The notes under the pieces are model-generated. The model ran no database searches, had not been told where the DNA came from, and saw only the letters and a program-made list of their open reading frames with translations. A stretch of 64,000 bases of DNA, taken from assembly GCF_033958435.1 (NCBI RefSeq), contig NC_134138.1:179784798-179848797 (forward strand), read 5' to 3'. The stretch comes from Carettochelys insculpta (taxonomy: Eukaryota > Chordata > Testudines > Carettochelyidae). This document shows, one piece after another, positions 45,184 to 55,050 of the stretch (the stretch's first letter is position 1; each line of letters starts with the position of its first letter). Both the position numbers and the translations under genes were made by a program.

Positions 45184-46486
45184 ATGGCTGGCCGCGTGCT
45201 AGAAGACTGGTGTAAGGAGCTGAGTATCGACCCTAGGAATTACCTATTAGTATTTGGGATACCTGAGGGCATGGAGGATGGCCCAGTTGAGGCCCTTCTA
45301 ACAAAAGCCATTGATTCTCTAATGAGGTGTTGCATACGTGGGCATAGACCTTGAGACGAGGGCAAAGCCTTTGTTTTGTTATGTGAACTACCGGGGGCTG
45401 TGGACTCTTTGCAGATCCCAAGTGAGATAGACTCCCACTGGCACGTTGAAAGTTGTGATCACCAAGGCCTTTGCAACAGGCCCTGCCTCACATGCTGGGT
45501 TTGAAGAGAAAATGATAGCCTTCTTGGCACAGAAAGGAAAGACTGTGGCAGATGTTTCAAGTCTACTGAGTGCTGAACCATCAGTCCCTGCCACTTCTAC
45601 TGATGTATGGGCCAAAGCTTTGGGACAAGCATTGGAGAAGGTCATGCAACTTCATCATAAATCTAGATCATACTGCAAGTTATGCTTATTCTCTGGAGGT
45701 GTGGTCCCAATACCAGGAGAAGAAGCATTTGATCCCTGGTTGGAACATACCACTGAAATGGTACAAGAGTGGGCAGTATCTGAAGCTGAAAAGAGAAGGC
45801 AACTGATAGAGAGTCGTCGGGGTCCTGCACTGGATGTCATTCGCACATTGAAGCTGGGTAATCTGGGAGCTAGTGCAAATGACTGCTTAGAAGCCCTCAA
45901 TCATGTTTTAGGGAGGACCGAAGATTCGGAGGCAGTTTATTGCAAATTCCTGAACACCCGACAACAGAGGGACAAAAAGTTGCAGAAACCATGGCAGAGG
46001 GTTGTCTTGCAGGGAGCCATCACAGGGGACCAAATGGATTGAACTAGAGTGTCCCAAATTGTGAGGGAAGCGCAGTACGAGCACCCAATTCTATTCCACC
46101 TTCGGTTAAGAGAACCACTGGCAGCTCCACCCAGCTATTCTTGACTGATTACAGAGATCCGAGAAGAAGAAGAAAGGCAGGCTACCAGTCAGGGTGGGGG
46201 CAATCAACCTTCCAAACATGGCAGTACAGCCCTCTCACATTCTCCTAAAGTATTGATGGTGAACAGCAGAGAGGAACTGGCCCAAAAAATGCAAAACCTG
46301 ATGGCACAGGTGAACAAACTGAGGGGCACTGTAGGTTCAGCCCGGACACCAGGGAATGGAGAACAGCCAGCAGCAGTGGTCCACAAGACCAGGCTCAGGA
46401 CCACTACCTCTACAGGTCGGCCAAGTATAGGGTCATTCTTCTGCTACAAATGTGGTCAGGATGGACACACTGCAGCAAGATATTGA
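45184..46486 (+). pseudogene. PNMA-like Gag of Ty3/gypsy element (broken)
   Basis: Gag proteins assemble the element's particle. The first frame (45184-45354) begins MAGRVLEDWCKELSIDPRN and continues LLVFGIPEGMEDGPVEALL, the N-terminal layout of the PNMA (paraneoplastic antigen Ma) family, then stops at 45352-45354. After a frame change the 198-codon frame 45446-46042 carries the capsid-like core, with VVPIPGEEAFDPWLEHTTEM and SRRGPALDVIRTLKLGN. A third frame (46253-46486) has the basic linker and a zinc knuckle CYKCGQDGHTAARY: C-X2-C-X4-H is present, but the last Cys position holds Tyr just before a stop. In this copy the knuckle could not bind zinc normally. Host PNMA genes are single-exon domesticated gags; the adjoining protease and RT here show a retroelement. 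Confidence 0.85.
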
Positions 46487-47338
46487 ATCAAGAAAATCCA
46501 GCACTGGTGTACCAAAAGCTGAGGGTCACCTGAGAAAAGTCAGGAAAGGGCCACAGGGTTTGGGAAGGGAGCTGCCTACACCCTCAGTAATTGAAGGCTC
46601 CCCTAGAAGAGACAGACCAACGGAAATTCCACAAGGACTAATAGGGCCTAGAGCAGCTGTCAGCGTGACGATAGAAGGCATGGACTGTAGAGCCATACTT
46701 GATACAGGATCTCAAGTGACTATTACATTCCAGTCATTTTTATCAACAAAGGCCTGGGCACCTGCCTATTAACCCATTGACAGGTCTTGGTCTGTGTGGA
46801 CTCAGCTTGAATTAATACCCCCTACGAGGGATATATCATAGTGCACCTAGAGTTCCCAGAAGGGGTAGCAGGGGTAAAAGAGGAGGTAGACACAGCTGCC
46901 TTAATATGCCCCAACCCCAAGGGGATCTCTGATGTGTCTGTACTAATAGGGACCAACTCCAGTCTCTTTAAGGTACTGGCAGAATATTGCAGACGACGGG
47001 CCAGGGACCTGAGCACCCTGATGATTCATACACTTTGTGCTGAAGCCTACAAGAAAATTGAGGATGCTAAACAGGAGTCGCCTGAACTACCAATGGGTGC
47101 TCTGAGGTATGCGGGCACAACTCCCTTAGTCGTTTCTGCAAGGACAGAGCAAGAGGTGCTTGCCAGGAGTACCTGGCTGAAAAGCAGTGGAGGAACTCTT
47201 GCAAGGGTAGAGCAGCCAGTCAAAGGAGGTCTCCCTGATGGAATGCTGGTGCCCAGTGGAGTCATAGTCTTACCTGCTGAAGCCCAGGAAAAAATGACTA
47301 TACTGATTGCTATGAAACAAGTCACGATATTGTTGTGA
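46487..47338 (+). pseudogene. Retropepsin and protease-RT linker of the PNMA-like gypsy element
   Basis: The frame 46452-46772 contains VSVTIEGMDCRAILDTGSQV, with the aspartic-protease active-site motif DTGS intact (about 46693-46704), and then stops. A second frame, 46841-47338 (165 codons), has VLIGTNSSLFKVLAEYC and PSGVIVLPAEA, matching the stretch between protease and RT in this kind of element. The first part of that region is in a different frame. The protease would cleave Gag-Pol during particle maturation, but the frame breaks prevent a continuous polyprotein. Confidence 0.75.
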
Positions 47339-47479
47339 AGTGAGGGCAAAAGATAGCAGACCTTTTTGAGCCCGAAGTGATGGTAAGGCCTCAGTGCGGC
47401 ACTCAGGTCCCAATGCTAGATCCAAAGAGATTTGACTTCAGAGATTCACCACTGTCCGAGGAATGAAAGATGCAGCTAA

Positions 47480-47949
47480 GGGAGAAGCTTTGTGAGAGAT
47501 CAAAAGTATTCTCACTGCATGAGTGGGATGTGGGATGTGCAAAAGGGGTCGAGCATAACATCAGACTGCATGATTCTTGACCTTTCCGGGACGGATCTAG
47601 GAAGATTGCCCTGTCTGAGATGGAAGATGTGCAACAGCATCTTCAAGAGCTGTCTGAGAATGGCATCATTACAGAATCTCGCAGCCCATACATTTCACCC
47701 ATTGTGGTGGTCCATAAAAAGAATGGGAAAATACAGATGTGTATTGACTACTGCACCCTAAACAGCCACACTGTGATTGACCAGTACGCTATGCCTTGGA
47801 TTCAAGATGCCTTAGATTGCCTGCTAGGAAGCCAGTGGTTTTCAGTTTTAGACCTTTGAAGTGGATATTATCAGATTCCTCTGGGAGCAGAAGATAAAGA
47901 GAAGACAGGCTTCATCTGCCCATTAAGGTTCTACCAATTTGAACACATG
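47480..47949 (+). pseudogene. Reverse transcriptase N-terminal part, cut by internal deletion
   Basis: Readable pieces start with FSLHEWDVGC (about 47508) and continue with EMEDVQQHLQELSENGIITE, PYISPIVVVHKKNGKIQMC and SQWFSVLDL to a stop at 47857-47859, followed in frame by SGYYQIPLGAEDKEKTGFIC. These are fingers and early palm motifs of a Ty3/gypsy RT. At about 47949 the sequence jumps straight to the integrase C-terminus. The catalytic YxDD box, RNase H and most of integrase are absent. Confidence 0.85.
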
Positions 47950-48926
47950 CCTCAATGCCACTGAGAACAACGCTACTGGAGCCACCCCCTATTTCTTGAT
48001 GTTTGGACAAGAGCCCAGACTACCCATAGACTTATGCTTTGGGGTGTTAGAGGATGGGGAAAGCTCTCAGACACATGTGCAGTATGTTTCCCAAGTAAGG
48101 GAAAAGCTGCAGCATGCCTACCATTTGGCTACAGCAGCTGCCTGCAAGAACACCGATCGTAACAAACACTGGTATGACGCAAGAGTGTGCCCGCAGGAGC
48201 TCCAGCCTGGGGACAGAGTTCTCCTGTGAAAACTAGGTGTTGCTGGTAAACACAAGATTTCTGAGAGATGGAAGGCAACACCCTACCTGGCGGTGGAAAG
48301 ACTTAGGGAACTGTCTGTTTACAAGGTTAAACCTGAGAGTGGATCAGGGCCAATTAAGACAGTACATAGAAATCTCCTAGTGCCCATGGGAGAATTGGTT
48401 GGTGCATCTTTGGAGATGGACTATGACACGAGACCAGGGCGCAAAGAAAGTGCAAGGCCACATCCACCACCCAACACAGGCAGTGGGCACTGTGGAGCTA
48501 ATCTACCCTTATCCAGCACCTTTGAGAGTAACTCTGAAGAGGATGAGGCCTCCCTGGAGCACCTTAGAATCGGAACAAGACCCCAGATCCTATCAAGGGA
48601 ACATGGGGAAAGTTCAACATCTTCAGCGCTAAATCCCAAGGCAGAAGTGTTTAGGCCTATAGTTGGAAACCCTCCTCCCACAACAAGTCTAGCCTGGGAT
48701 GATGAAATTATCCCACTTACAGACAGTCTGGAGGAGAGCCAAGCATGTGTAGATACACCTCAGTTAGCAGATGGAGATGTTTTTGCCCAGGAGATCCCTG
48801 TGTATGAGCAAGAGATACAAGGGACTATGCCAGTACAAAAGGAATCCTTGGGAGGACCCCTCTTTCTCCTGTCCTCAGAGGAGGCTCCCACAGCCCCTGT
48901 TTTGCCCACACTCAATAGGTCAGATA
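47950..48926 (+). pseudogene. Integrase C-terminal region and pol tail
   Basis: The frame 47939-48229 reads GATPYFLMFGQEPRLPIDLC and ends QELQPGDRVLL, the end of a gypsy integrase core followed by the GDRVLL-type start of the C-terminal domain. After a stop (48227-48229), ISERWKATPYLAVERL and VHRNLLVPMGELV complete that domain in the frame 48293-48943. A long acidic, Ser/Pro-rich tail follows. The zinc-binding and catalytic D,D-35-E parts are lost in the upstream deletion. A MITE (48927-49350) interrupts the end of the region. Confidence 0.85.
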
Positions 48927-49350
48927 GGCCGTGTCTACACTAGCCCCAAACTTCGAAATGGCCATGTAAATGGCCATTTCAAAGTTTACTAATGAAGCGC
49001 TGAAATACATATTCAGCACCTCATTAGCATGCAGGCAGCCGTGGCACTTCGAAATTGATGCGGCTCGCCGCCGCACGGCTCATCCCAACGGGGCTCCTTT
49101 TCGAAAGGACCCTGCCTACTTCGAAGTCCCCTTATTCCTATGAGCAGATGGGAATAAGGGGACTTCGAAGTAGGTGGGGTCCTTTCGAAAAGGAGCCCCA
49201 TCTGGACAAGCCGCGCAGCGGTGAGCTGCATCAATTTGGAAGTGCCGCAGCTGCCCACATGCTAATGAGGCGCTGAATATGTATTTCAGCGCTTCATTAG
49301 TAAACTTCGAAATGGCCATTTCAAAGTTTGGGGCTAGTGTAGACATAGCC
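48927..49350. mobile_element. Fold-back Harbinger-type MITE (424 bp) inside the gypsy 3' region
   Basis: The ends are GGCCGTGTCTACACTAGCCC and GGGGCTAGTGTAGACATAGCC, flanked by ATA (48924-48926 and 49351-49353). It is a near-complete palindrome, very similar to 43622-44046. Joining the flanks restores a frame that continues from NRSDR into the gypsy 3' region, so the MITE is younger than the gypsy element. Confidence 0.9.
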
Positions 49351-49544
49351 ATAGAGTTATAAAGCCCATAAATAGACTAACTTGCAAGGCACCAGGAGTG
49401 GTTGGGTAGGATGTAATACACCTTGTGCACAGGCTTGTGGAAGCCATAGTGGGTTTTCTCAGACCCTTAGAAGGAAATTCACATGGATGGTGTAATCAGA
49501 AGTGTGACTTGCCAGGACGACAAATTCTCAGCTGGGGGCTCCCT
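49351..49544 (+). other. gypsy 3' internal region after the MITE
   Basis: Continues the gypsy 3' region. It ends at a G-run (AGCTGGGGG) that could be a polypurine tract, directly before the inverted LTR copy. Confidence 0.4.
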
Positions 49545-49774
49545 ACTTATGTAACCCTTCTATTAATGCCAAGTGCCTGCCAGAGAGGCCAGGTTCAGCT
49601 CCTAGGGGTTTTCTGTCAGATACAACCAACCGGCTCAAGCCCCCACCCAATGGCCTGGGACAATCTCACCCCACTTGCTGGGTGCCTGTAAGGCAGTTCT
49701 TCCCCTCTTGCAAGCATAGAGTCTACAATGGAAACAGCTTATTTAATAATGGTAACCTAACCCGAGTTTACACA

Positions 49775-49968
49775 GGCCATGTCTACACTAGCCAAAAAAT
49801 GGCCATTTCGAAGTTTACTAATGAAGCGCTGAAATACATATTTAGCGCCTCATTAGCATGCAGATGGCCATGGCACTTTGAAATTGACATGGCTCACCGC
49901 CACGTGGCTCATCCAGATGGGGCTCCTTTTAGAAAGGACCCGGGCTACTTCGAAGTCCCCTTATTCCC
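49775..49968. mobile_element. Half of a fold-back MITE
   Basis: The left arm of the same family as 43622 and 48927, starting GGCCATGTCTACACTAGCC, ends at the palindrome centre (CCCCTTATTCCCAT). The right arm and adjacent LTR sequence are missing, which suggests a deletion starting at the hairpin tip. Confidence 0.85.
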
Positions 49969-50510
49969 ATGGCCCATGACAGCACAGCTGACTGCTGGCT
50001 GGTCCTCCTACCAGTTGCCAGTGCCATCCATCCACCTGCCAGTCACTGCTCTTCCTACTGGATGTGCCATCCATCTACTACTCTTACTAGGCCCCCTCTA
50101 GCTGTGCCATTAACTGGGGGTTTGACCTGAGGCAAAACCCTGTGACTTCAGCTCCTAATATCTATCAAAGGGGAGTCTCATCAGAAACACTAGTATACAG
50201 CTCTCTCTTTTAACAGGTGAGGAAGACTAGTCAAACCAGGCACCTAGCTATATACCCAAGGCATGGGCAGGGCCAAGGCACTCAACTAGTACCCCTCCCC
50301 TCCTACTTTACAATGCTTTAAACCAGGGAAGCCCTGTGTAATCCATGTCTTATGCAGTTGTGATGATCAGCTCTGTCCCCCACAATGACTTGGAGCATTG
50401 AGATTTCACAATTCTGACACTGTGTTAGCATAAATTGAGATTTTAACAAAATGTGTTTGCAATAGACGAAACCTTATTGCTTCCTTGCTACCCATCAGGC
50501 TTTGTTTGCA

Positions 50511-50660
50511 AGGTATCACATATGCACTCCTTTGTATTCTCATGTAAATGATCTCTGGGAGACAAACTCCTCCCAGCCTTCAGCAAGGTATCACATATGC
50601 ACAACTTTGCATTCTCATGCAAATCATCTCTGGGAGATACGTTCCTCCCAGACTTCAACA
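50511..50660 (-). promoter_or_regulatory. 75-bp direct duplication in LTR U3 with octamer words
   Basis: Units 50511-50585 and 50586-50660 share GGTATCACATATGCAC, TTTG-ATTCTCATG-AAAT and the TCTCTGGGAGA-CCTCCCAG core. The second unit contains ATGCAAAT, the octamer bound by POU-domain factors; the first has ATGTAAAT. The other LTR copy has a single unit with ATTTGCAT. Tandem U3 duplications of this kind act as enhancers in many LTR elements; that role here is inferred. Confidence 0.7.
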
Positions 50661-50690
50661 GCATTGAGTGGCACATTCCTTATACACGTT

Positions 50691-51779
50691 ATTGTCCCAT
50701 GCTAGAAGCAGTGACAGCTTTTTAAGTCTTCAGTCTCAGTATAATGGCTGACCTACCAGAAATTGTGTGCAAAGCTGGTGAATGCCATACTTATTTGTTC
50801 TCAGCTTTCATATCTTTCCAGAATCCATGGCTAGATTTCCAACTGTCAGATGACTAATATATTAGACAGGTGAGCCTATGGCTACAAGCCACTTTCATGT
50901 TACACATATAGGTTCACAAATTTGGAAATGTCCACACATCTACTTTTTTTTTCCCATGCTACTATTTGGTTAGGAACATAGTTGGGAAAAATAACCTAAC
51001 CCAATGTTCTTGTCCACAGAGCAAACGTTTATCCCTCAGCTAGTAACTAGTTACTTTTGACCATGCACAGTCCCTGCTAGAGGGCTCATCTGGTGCACAC
51101 TTCAATAGCAATAAGTACTTAGGCACATGGTTATTTTTAGAATTCTCTGAATAATTTCCAACATAACTGTAACCCACCAGGAACAGCTGATTTGATGAGA
51201 CTGAAAGGCTTTATGGGAATGTGACAACTTTGTCAACATTTCCAACAAAAAAGGATCAAAAAGATTTCATGTCAATAGGTCTGGAATGCTTTCTTTCAAC
51301 TTTGCATTATAAAAGGCAAAACTAAAAGCTTTGACCTTACTGCATCAAAATACTTACATAAGATAATTCCAATATTTCCTAAGTGATTTTTTCAGAATTT
51401 TCACTTCACATGACATTTTGCCTTTTCTATCTAATTTGGGACAAAAGAAAGGCTGGGGTGTTTGAAATATCGAAATTTTTTGCAGAATGGACATGCTGAA
51501 TTTTCATCAGCTCTTATTATGTTGTTTTATATCTGATCATGTCTAATGTGCCACTGTAACTATCAAATCAAGTTCTACAAACTCTCATAACTGTGCAGTT
51601 AGCTATCCCATTGCATAGTTCCCCACATGTTCAGGGTATGATTCTGTGTATCTGCCTTCTGCTGACTGTCCCATGCATCACCATTTACATAAGTATGTCA
51701 CTCATAAGTCTTGAACAGAACGAAAATGCTCAGCATTTGTGTTACTATTCATAGTACTAGGTCTCCTTTCAGAAAGAAA
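50691..51779. other. no recognised feature
   Basis: AT-rich sequence without recognisable element. Confidence 0.4.
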
Positions 51780-52133
51780 CCCATACACAGTAGGACCTAC
51801 TGTCACCGTGAACCTCAGGGTAAGGTGGGAGGGAGACCCACCTCAACACTCCCAGAAGGGGCAGAGCCAAGGGCAAAAGGGGCCTAAGGCAGTTAACCCT
51901 GAGCACCACTCAGATCAATTCCGCCATGAAGCCTCTGGGGGTTCCATGCCAGTCCCAAGCCTGGATAAAGGAGGAAGGTTGGTCAGATGAGTGATGATGT
52001 GCTGGCCACGAAACAGCAATAGGCATGAAATCTGATACCAGTATGACTAAATGATAAAAGACGACAGCTTGGATGTCACCTGGATAAACAAGGTCCAGGA
52101 CTACAATCAAGCGATTGGGGTTGGGTCGATAAG

Positions 52134-53079
52134 TTGGCTACCGAAAGAAAATTACTACTAACACATATGCTACCAATTGGAACATGGAATGTCCGAATAC
52201 TGTGGGTGACTGGCAAATTACAGCTGCTTCGAAAGAAGATGGAGAGATACCAATGTGATATACTTGGACTAGCAGAGATGCATTGGACAGCATCAGGAGC
52301 GATATTTGGTTGTGAAGTCATTTGGTCAGGGAATGAAACAAAGCAAGAGGCAGGAGTTGGATTCCTTCTCAGCAAAAGAGCTAGAGGAGCATTATTAGGA
52401 TACTAACCGGTGAGTGCAATGATAGCAGTGAGACTAGAAGAAAAACTGTTCAACATCTCAGTCATTCAGGCGTATGCACCCACGTCAGGCAATACAGAAG
52501 AAGAGATTGAGCTATTCTATAAAGACTTGACAAAGATGCTGAAGGAGATACCAAAGAGAGATGTGTTGATCATCAGAGGAAATTGGAATGCAAAGGTTGG
52601 AGCAGATAATGAAGGTTGAAAGTCATGGGAAGGTTTAAATACAGAGAAAGAAATGAACAAGGTGAGAAACTACAAGAGTTTGCTACGGAGTACGAGATGG
52701 TGATCTGCAACATGGATTCCAACAAAAGGACAGTAGGAAGTGGACATGATGATCGAATGAAGGAAAGTGCAAGAACATGATAGATTTTATTTTGATAAGA
52801 AGAAGATGCATAACATCAGTACAGCAGTGCCAAAATTTCCAAGGAGTGGATATGGACTCAGACCACAGTCTGGTGACTGCAAAGATCAAGCTTAGATTCA
52901 AGAGAAAGGGTAAGAAACAGTTTAAGAAAAGAAGCGACGTGGTGAGGCTAGGCGAGGAAGAAATAGGGAATGTGTATGGATTAGCGCACAAAAAGCAGAT
53001 TAAGAATAAGGCCACAGAGAAAGACCTAGACAAGAGATTGGAAGGGATAGGCACTGTGATAGAAGAGGCAATTGAATAG
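52134..53079 (+). pseudogene. RTE endonuclease domain (broken)
   Basis: The apurinic-like endonuclease that nicks target DNA. The frame 52134-52406 has GTWNVRILWVTGKLQLL and DILGLAEMHW, with the catalytic Glu. After a stop the same frame continues 52410-52619 with ISVIQAYAPTSGNTEEE and IIRGNWNAKVG, in which the usual Asp of GDWNAKVG-type motifs is Asn. A frame change follows, and 52777-53079 contains the final MDSDHSLV (intact SDH motif) and the linker to RT. Loss of the Asp and the stops argue against activity. Confidence 0.85.
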
Positions 53080-53205
53080 ACTGTTCCAGAAGAAGAGAAA
53101 GTCAATAAGAAGTGGATTATGCAGGAGATGCTGAAGTTGGTCCAAGAGAAGAGAGTGTTGAAGATCAGAAGGGATGTTTCCGAGACGGCAGACCAGCAAT
53201 AAAGA

Positions 53206-54980
53206 GTGAAATGGAATGAGGTAAGGAAAGCATCCAGAAGGGATAAGGCGAAATGGTTCGAGGAGCAGTGTGAAGATATAGAGAGGTATTACGGCAAATG
53301 TACGACCAGAGAGGTGTATAAGAAGATTAGGAATATTAATAGGAAGTGGCAGCCAAAACAGACGGTGATCAAAGACCAGAATGAAGAGATGCTCATGAAC
53401 AAGGAGAAGATTTTGTAGTGATGGACAAGATATTGCACCAATCTATACAAAGTGCAGTTGGACCAGAGTGTCTCAGAGAGACTGATCGAAGAACATCAAG
53501 AGTGAGGCTGATATTTTGAAGGAGGAAGTGGAAAGAGCAGTGAAATGACTAAAAAACAACAAGAGCCCTGGAAATGAAAAGATCACAGGAGAGATGATAA
53601 AATAAGGTGGAAAAAGGAAGATTCAGGAAATACAATGACTATGTAATATAGCTTGGAAAGACGGGAAGGCACCTAAGGAATGGACAAGATCCATTTTAGT
53701 GAAAATACACGAGAAAGGAAGTACATTGGAGTGCAAGAACTACAGAATGATTGCCCTAATGAGTCATCTAGGCAAGATGCTGATGATGATACTGATAGAA
53801 AGACTAAGAGCGCAGACAGAACATCTAGCAGACGAGCAAGGGAGGTTCAGGAAAGATAGAAGTATCATACAGCTGGTATTGGCACTAATATGGATAGTGG
53901 AGAAAGCGCAATGAAAGAACAAGAACATATACAATTGCTTCATCGATTTTTCAGAAGACATTTGATGGTGTCCATCACAAAGTGACTTGGGCAGTGTTGC
54001 AGTCATACAAGGTGGATAGCAGACTGATATGTTTGTTGAAGAATATCAATGACTATGCAGAGGCAGCAGTGAGCACATGTAGGGAATTAAGAAGTTGGTT
54101 TAAAATGAGTAGTGGTACGAGACAAGGAGATCCGATATCACCGAGTAGCTTCATCATGCATCTAGAGAGAGTGATGGACAAGATCAAGGAAGAGGTAGAT
54201 GGAATATCTGTGTAAAGGAAAAGAATTAACGACTTGAGGTTTGCAGATGATACAGTTATCATTGAGAAAGATGAGGAGAAGGTGGCGAAAATGGTACAGG
54301 TTCTAAATGAGGAAGAGAAGTGGTGTGGACTGATTATGAACATCAATAAAACAAAAACAATGGTATTTGGAGACAAGGAAATAGGAGGGAAGATCAGTGT
54401 AGATGAAATTAAACTAGAGAATGTAGAGAAGCTCACGTATCTGGGGAGAAACATGGTGTATGATCTAGACTGCAAGAAGGAAATAGTGACTAGAATAGCA
54501 AAAGCAAGAGAAACTTTGAAGGTGATGGGTAAGATCTGGTAAAGCAAAGCGATTAGCTTAGGAATGAATCTGAGTGTCCTGAAACTGTGTATTCATCAGT
54601 ATGTTTTATGGATGTGAGACATGGATGATAACTAAAGATTCAAAGAAAAGAATATTGGCATTCAAGAGGAGCTGTTATACAAAGATCCTGAGAATAGCAT
54701 GGCTGCAGAAAATCACCAACGAGGAATTATATAGGGAGATACAGCCAAAAGAGAACCTGCTGCAGAAGGTTATACAACAGAAGTTGCAGCTATTTGGGCA
54801 TATTTGCAGAATGAATGATTAACAAAAAATCAAGACTCTGGTATGCAGCATAATGGATGGCTCAAATAGCAGAGGCAGACCCCACAGAGAAAGGGTAGAT
54901 GATATAGTAGATAGGTGCAGAGCTAGTCTACAGAAACTAAGCCACTCTGTACTACAAGGGGAAAGATAGAAGGAAATAGT
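53206..54980 (+). pseudogene. RTE reverse transcriptase and C-terminal region (broken)
   Basis: The enzyme copies element RNA at the nicked target. The linker frame 53206-53418 leads to the RT. Motifs seen in order: KGSTLECKNYRMIALMSHLG (53720-53775, NYR-I motif), LADEQGRFRKDRS (about 53830), RSWFKMSSGTRQGDPISP (54090-54140), and the active site LRFADDTVII (about 54240). The thumb and C-terminal part is YLGRNMVYDLDC, then CETWMITKDSKKRIL (54618-54660) and HICRMND (54805). At least four frames are used, and stops occur at about 53913, 54214 and 54541. The FADD box itself is intact. Confidence 0.85.
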
Positions 54981-55050
54981 GAAAGAGGCATCGAACACCA
55001 AGAGTCACTGAGCCCAAGGTGTTTGTTGATGATGATGATGATGATGACTA

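Larger units (their letters stand above)
49545..50690 (-). mobile_element. Second gypsy LTR copy, in inverted orientation
   Basis: The region is the reverse complement of 44050-45115 over most of its length: CTTGCAAGAGGGGAAGAACT on the minus strand matches 44904, and the U3 part matches down to the AAGGAATGTGCC start near 50685. It keeps a TATA-like TATATA (about 50250, minus strand) lost from the other copy, and carries a 75-bp tandem duplication. About 200 bp of LTR is missing where half a MITE sits (49775-49968). Confidence 0.8.
51780..55050 (+). mobile_element. RTE-type LINE, nearly full-length, inactive
   Basis: A 3.3-kb element, the usual RTE length: a 5' leader from about 51785 (GTCACCGTGAACCTCAGGG), endonuclease, reverse transcriptase, and a 3' end of GATGAT repeats at 55027-55048. 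A truncated relative of the same family is at 17190-17690. Many stops and at least four frame changes show it is a fossil. Confidence 0.85.

Noticed and set aside
45184..46486. A domesticated host PNMA gene
   Set aside because: Frame breaks, loss of a zinc-knuckle Cys and continuation into protease, RT and integrase remnants show a retroelement copy.
50488..50705. Paired short frames with repeated peptide (plus and minus)
   Set aside because: They follow from the 75-bp duplication in the LTR, not from a protein.
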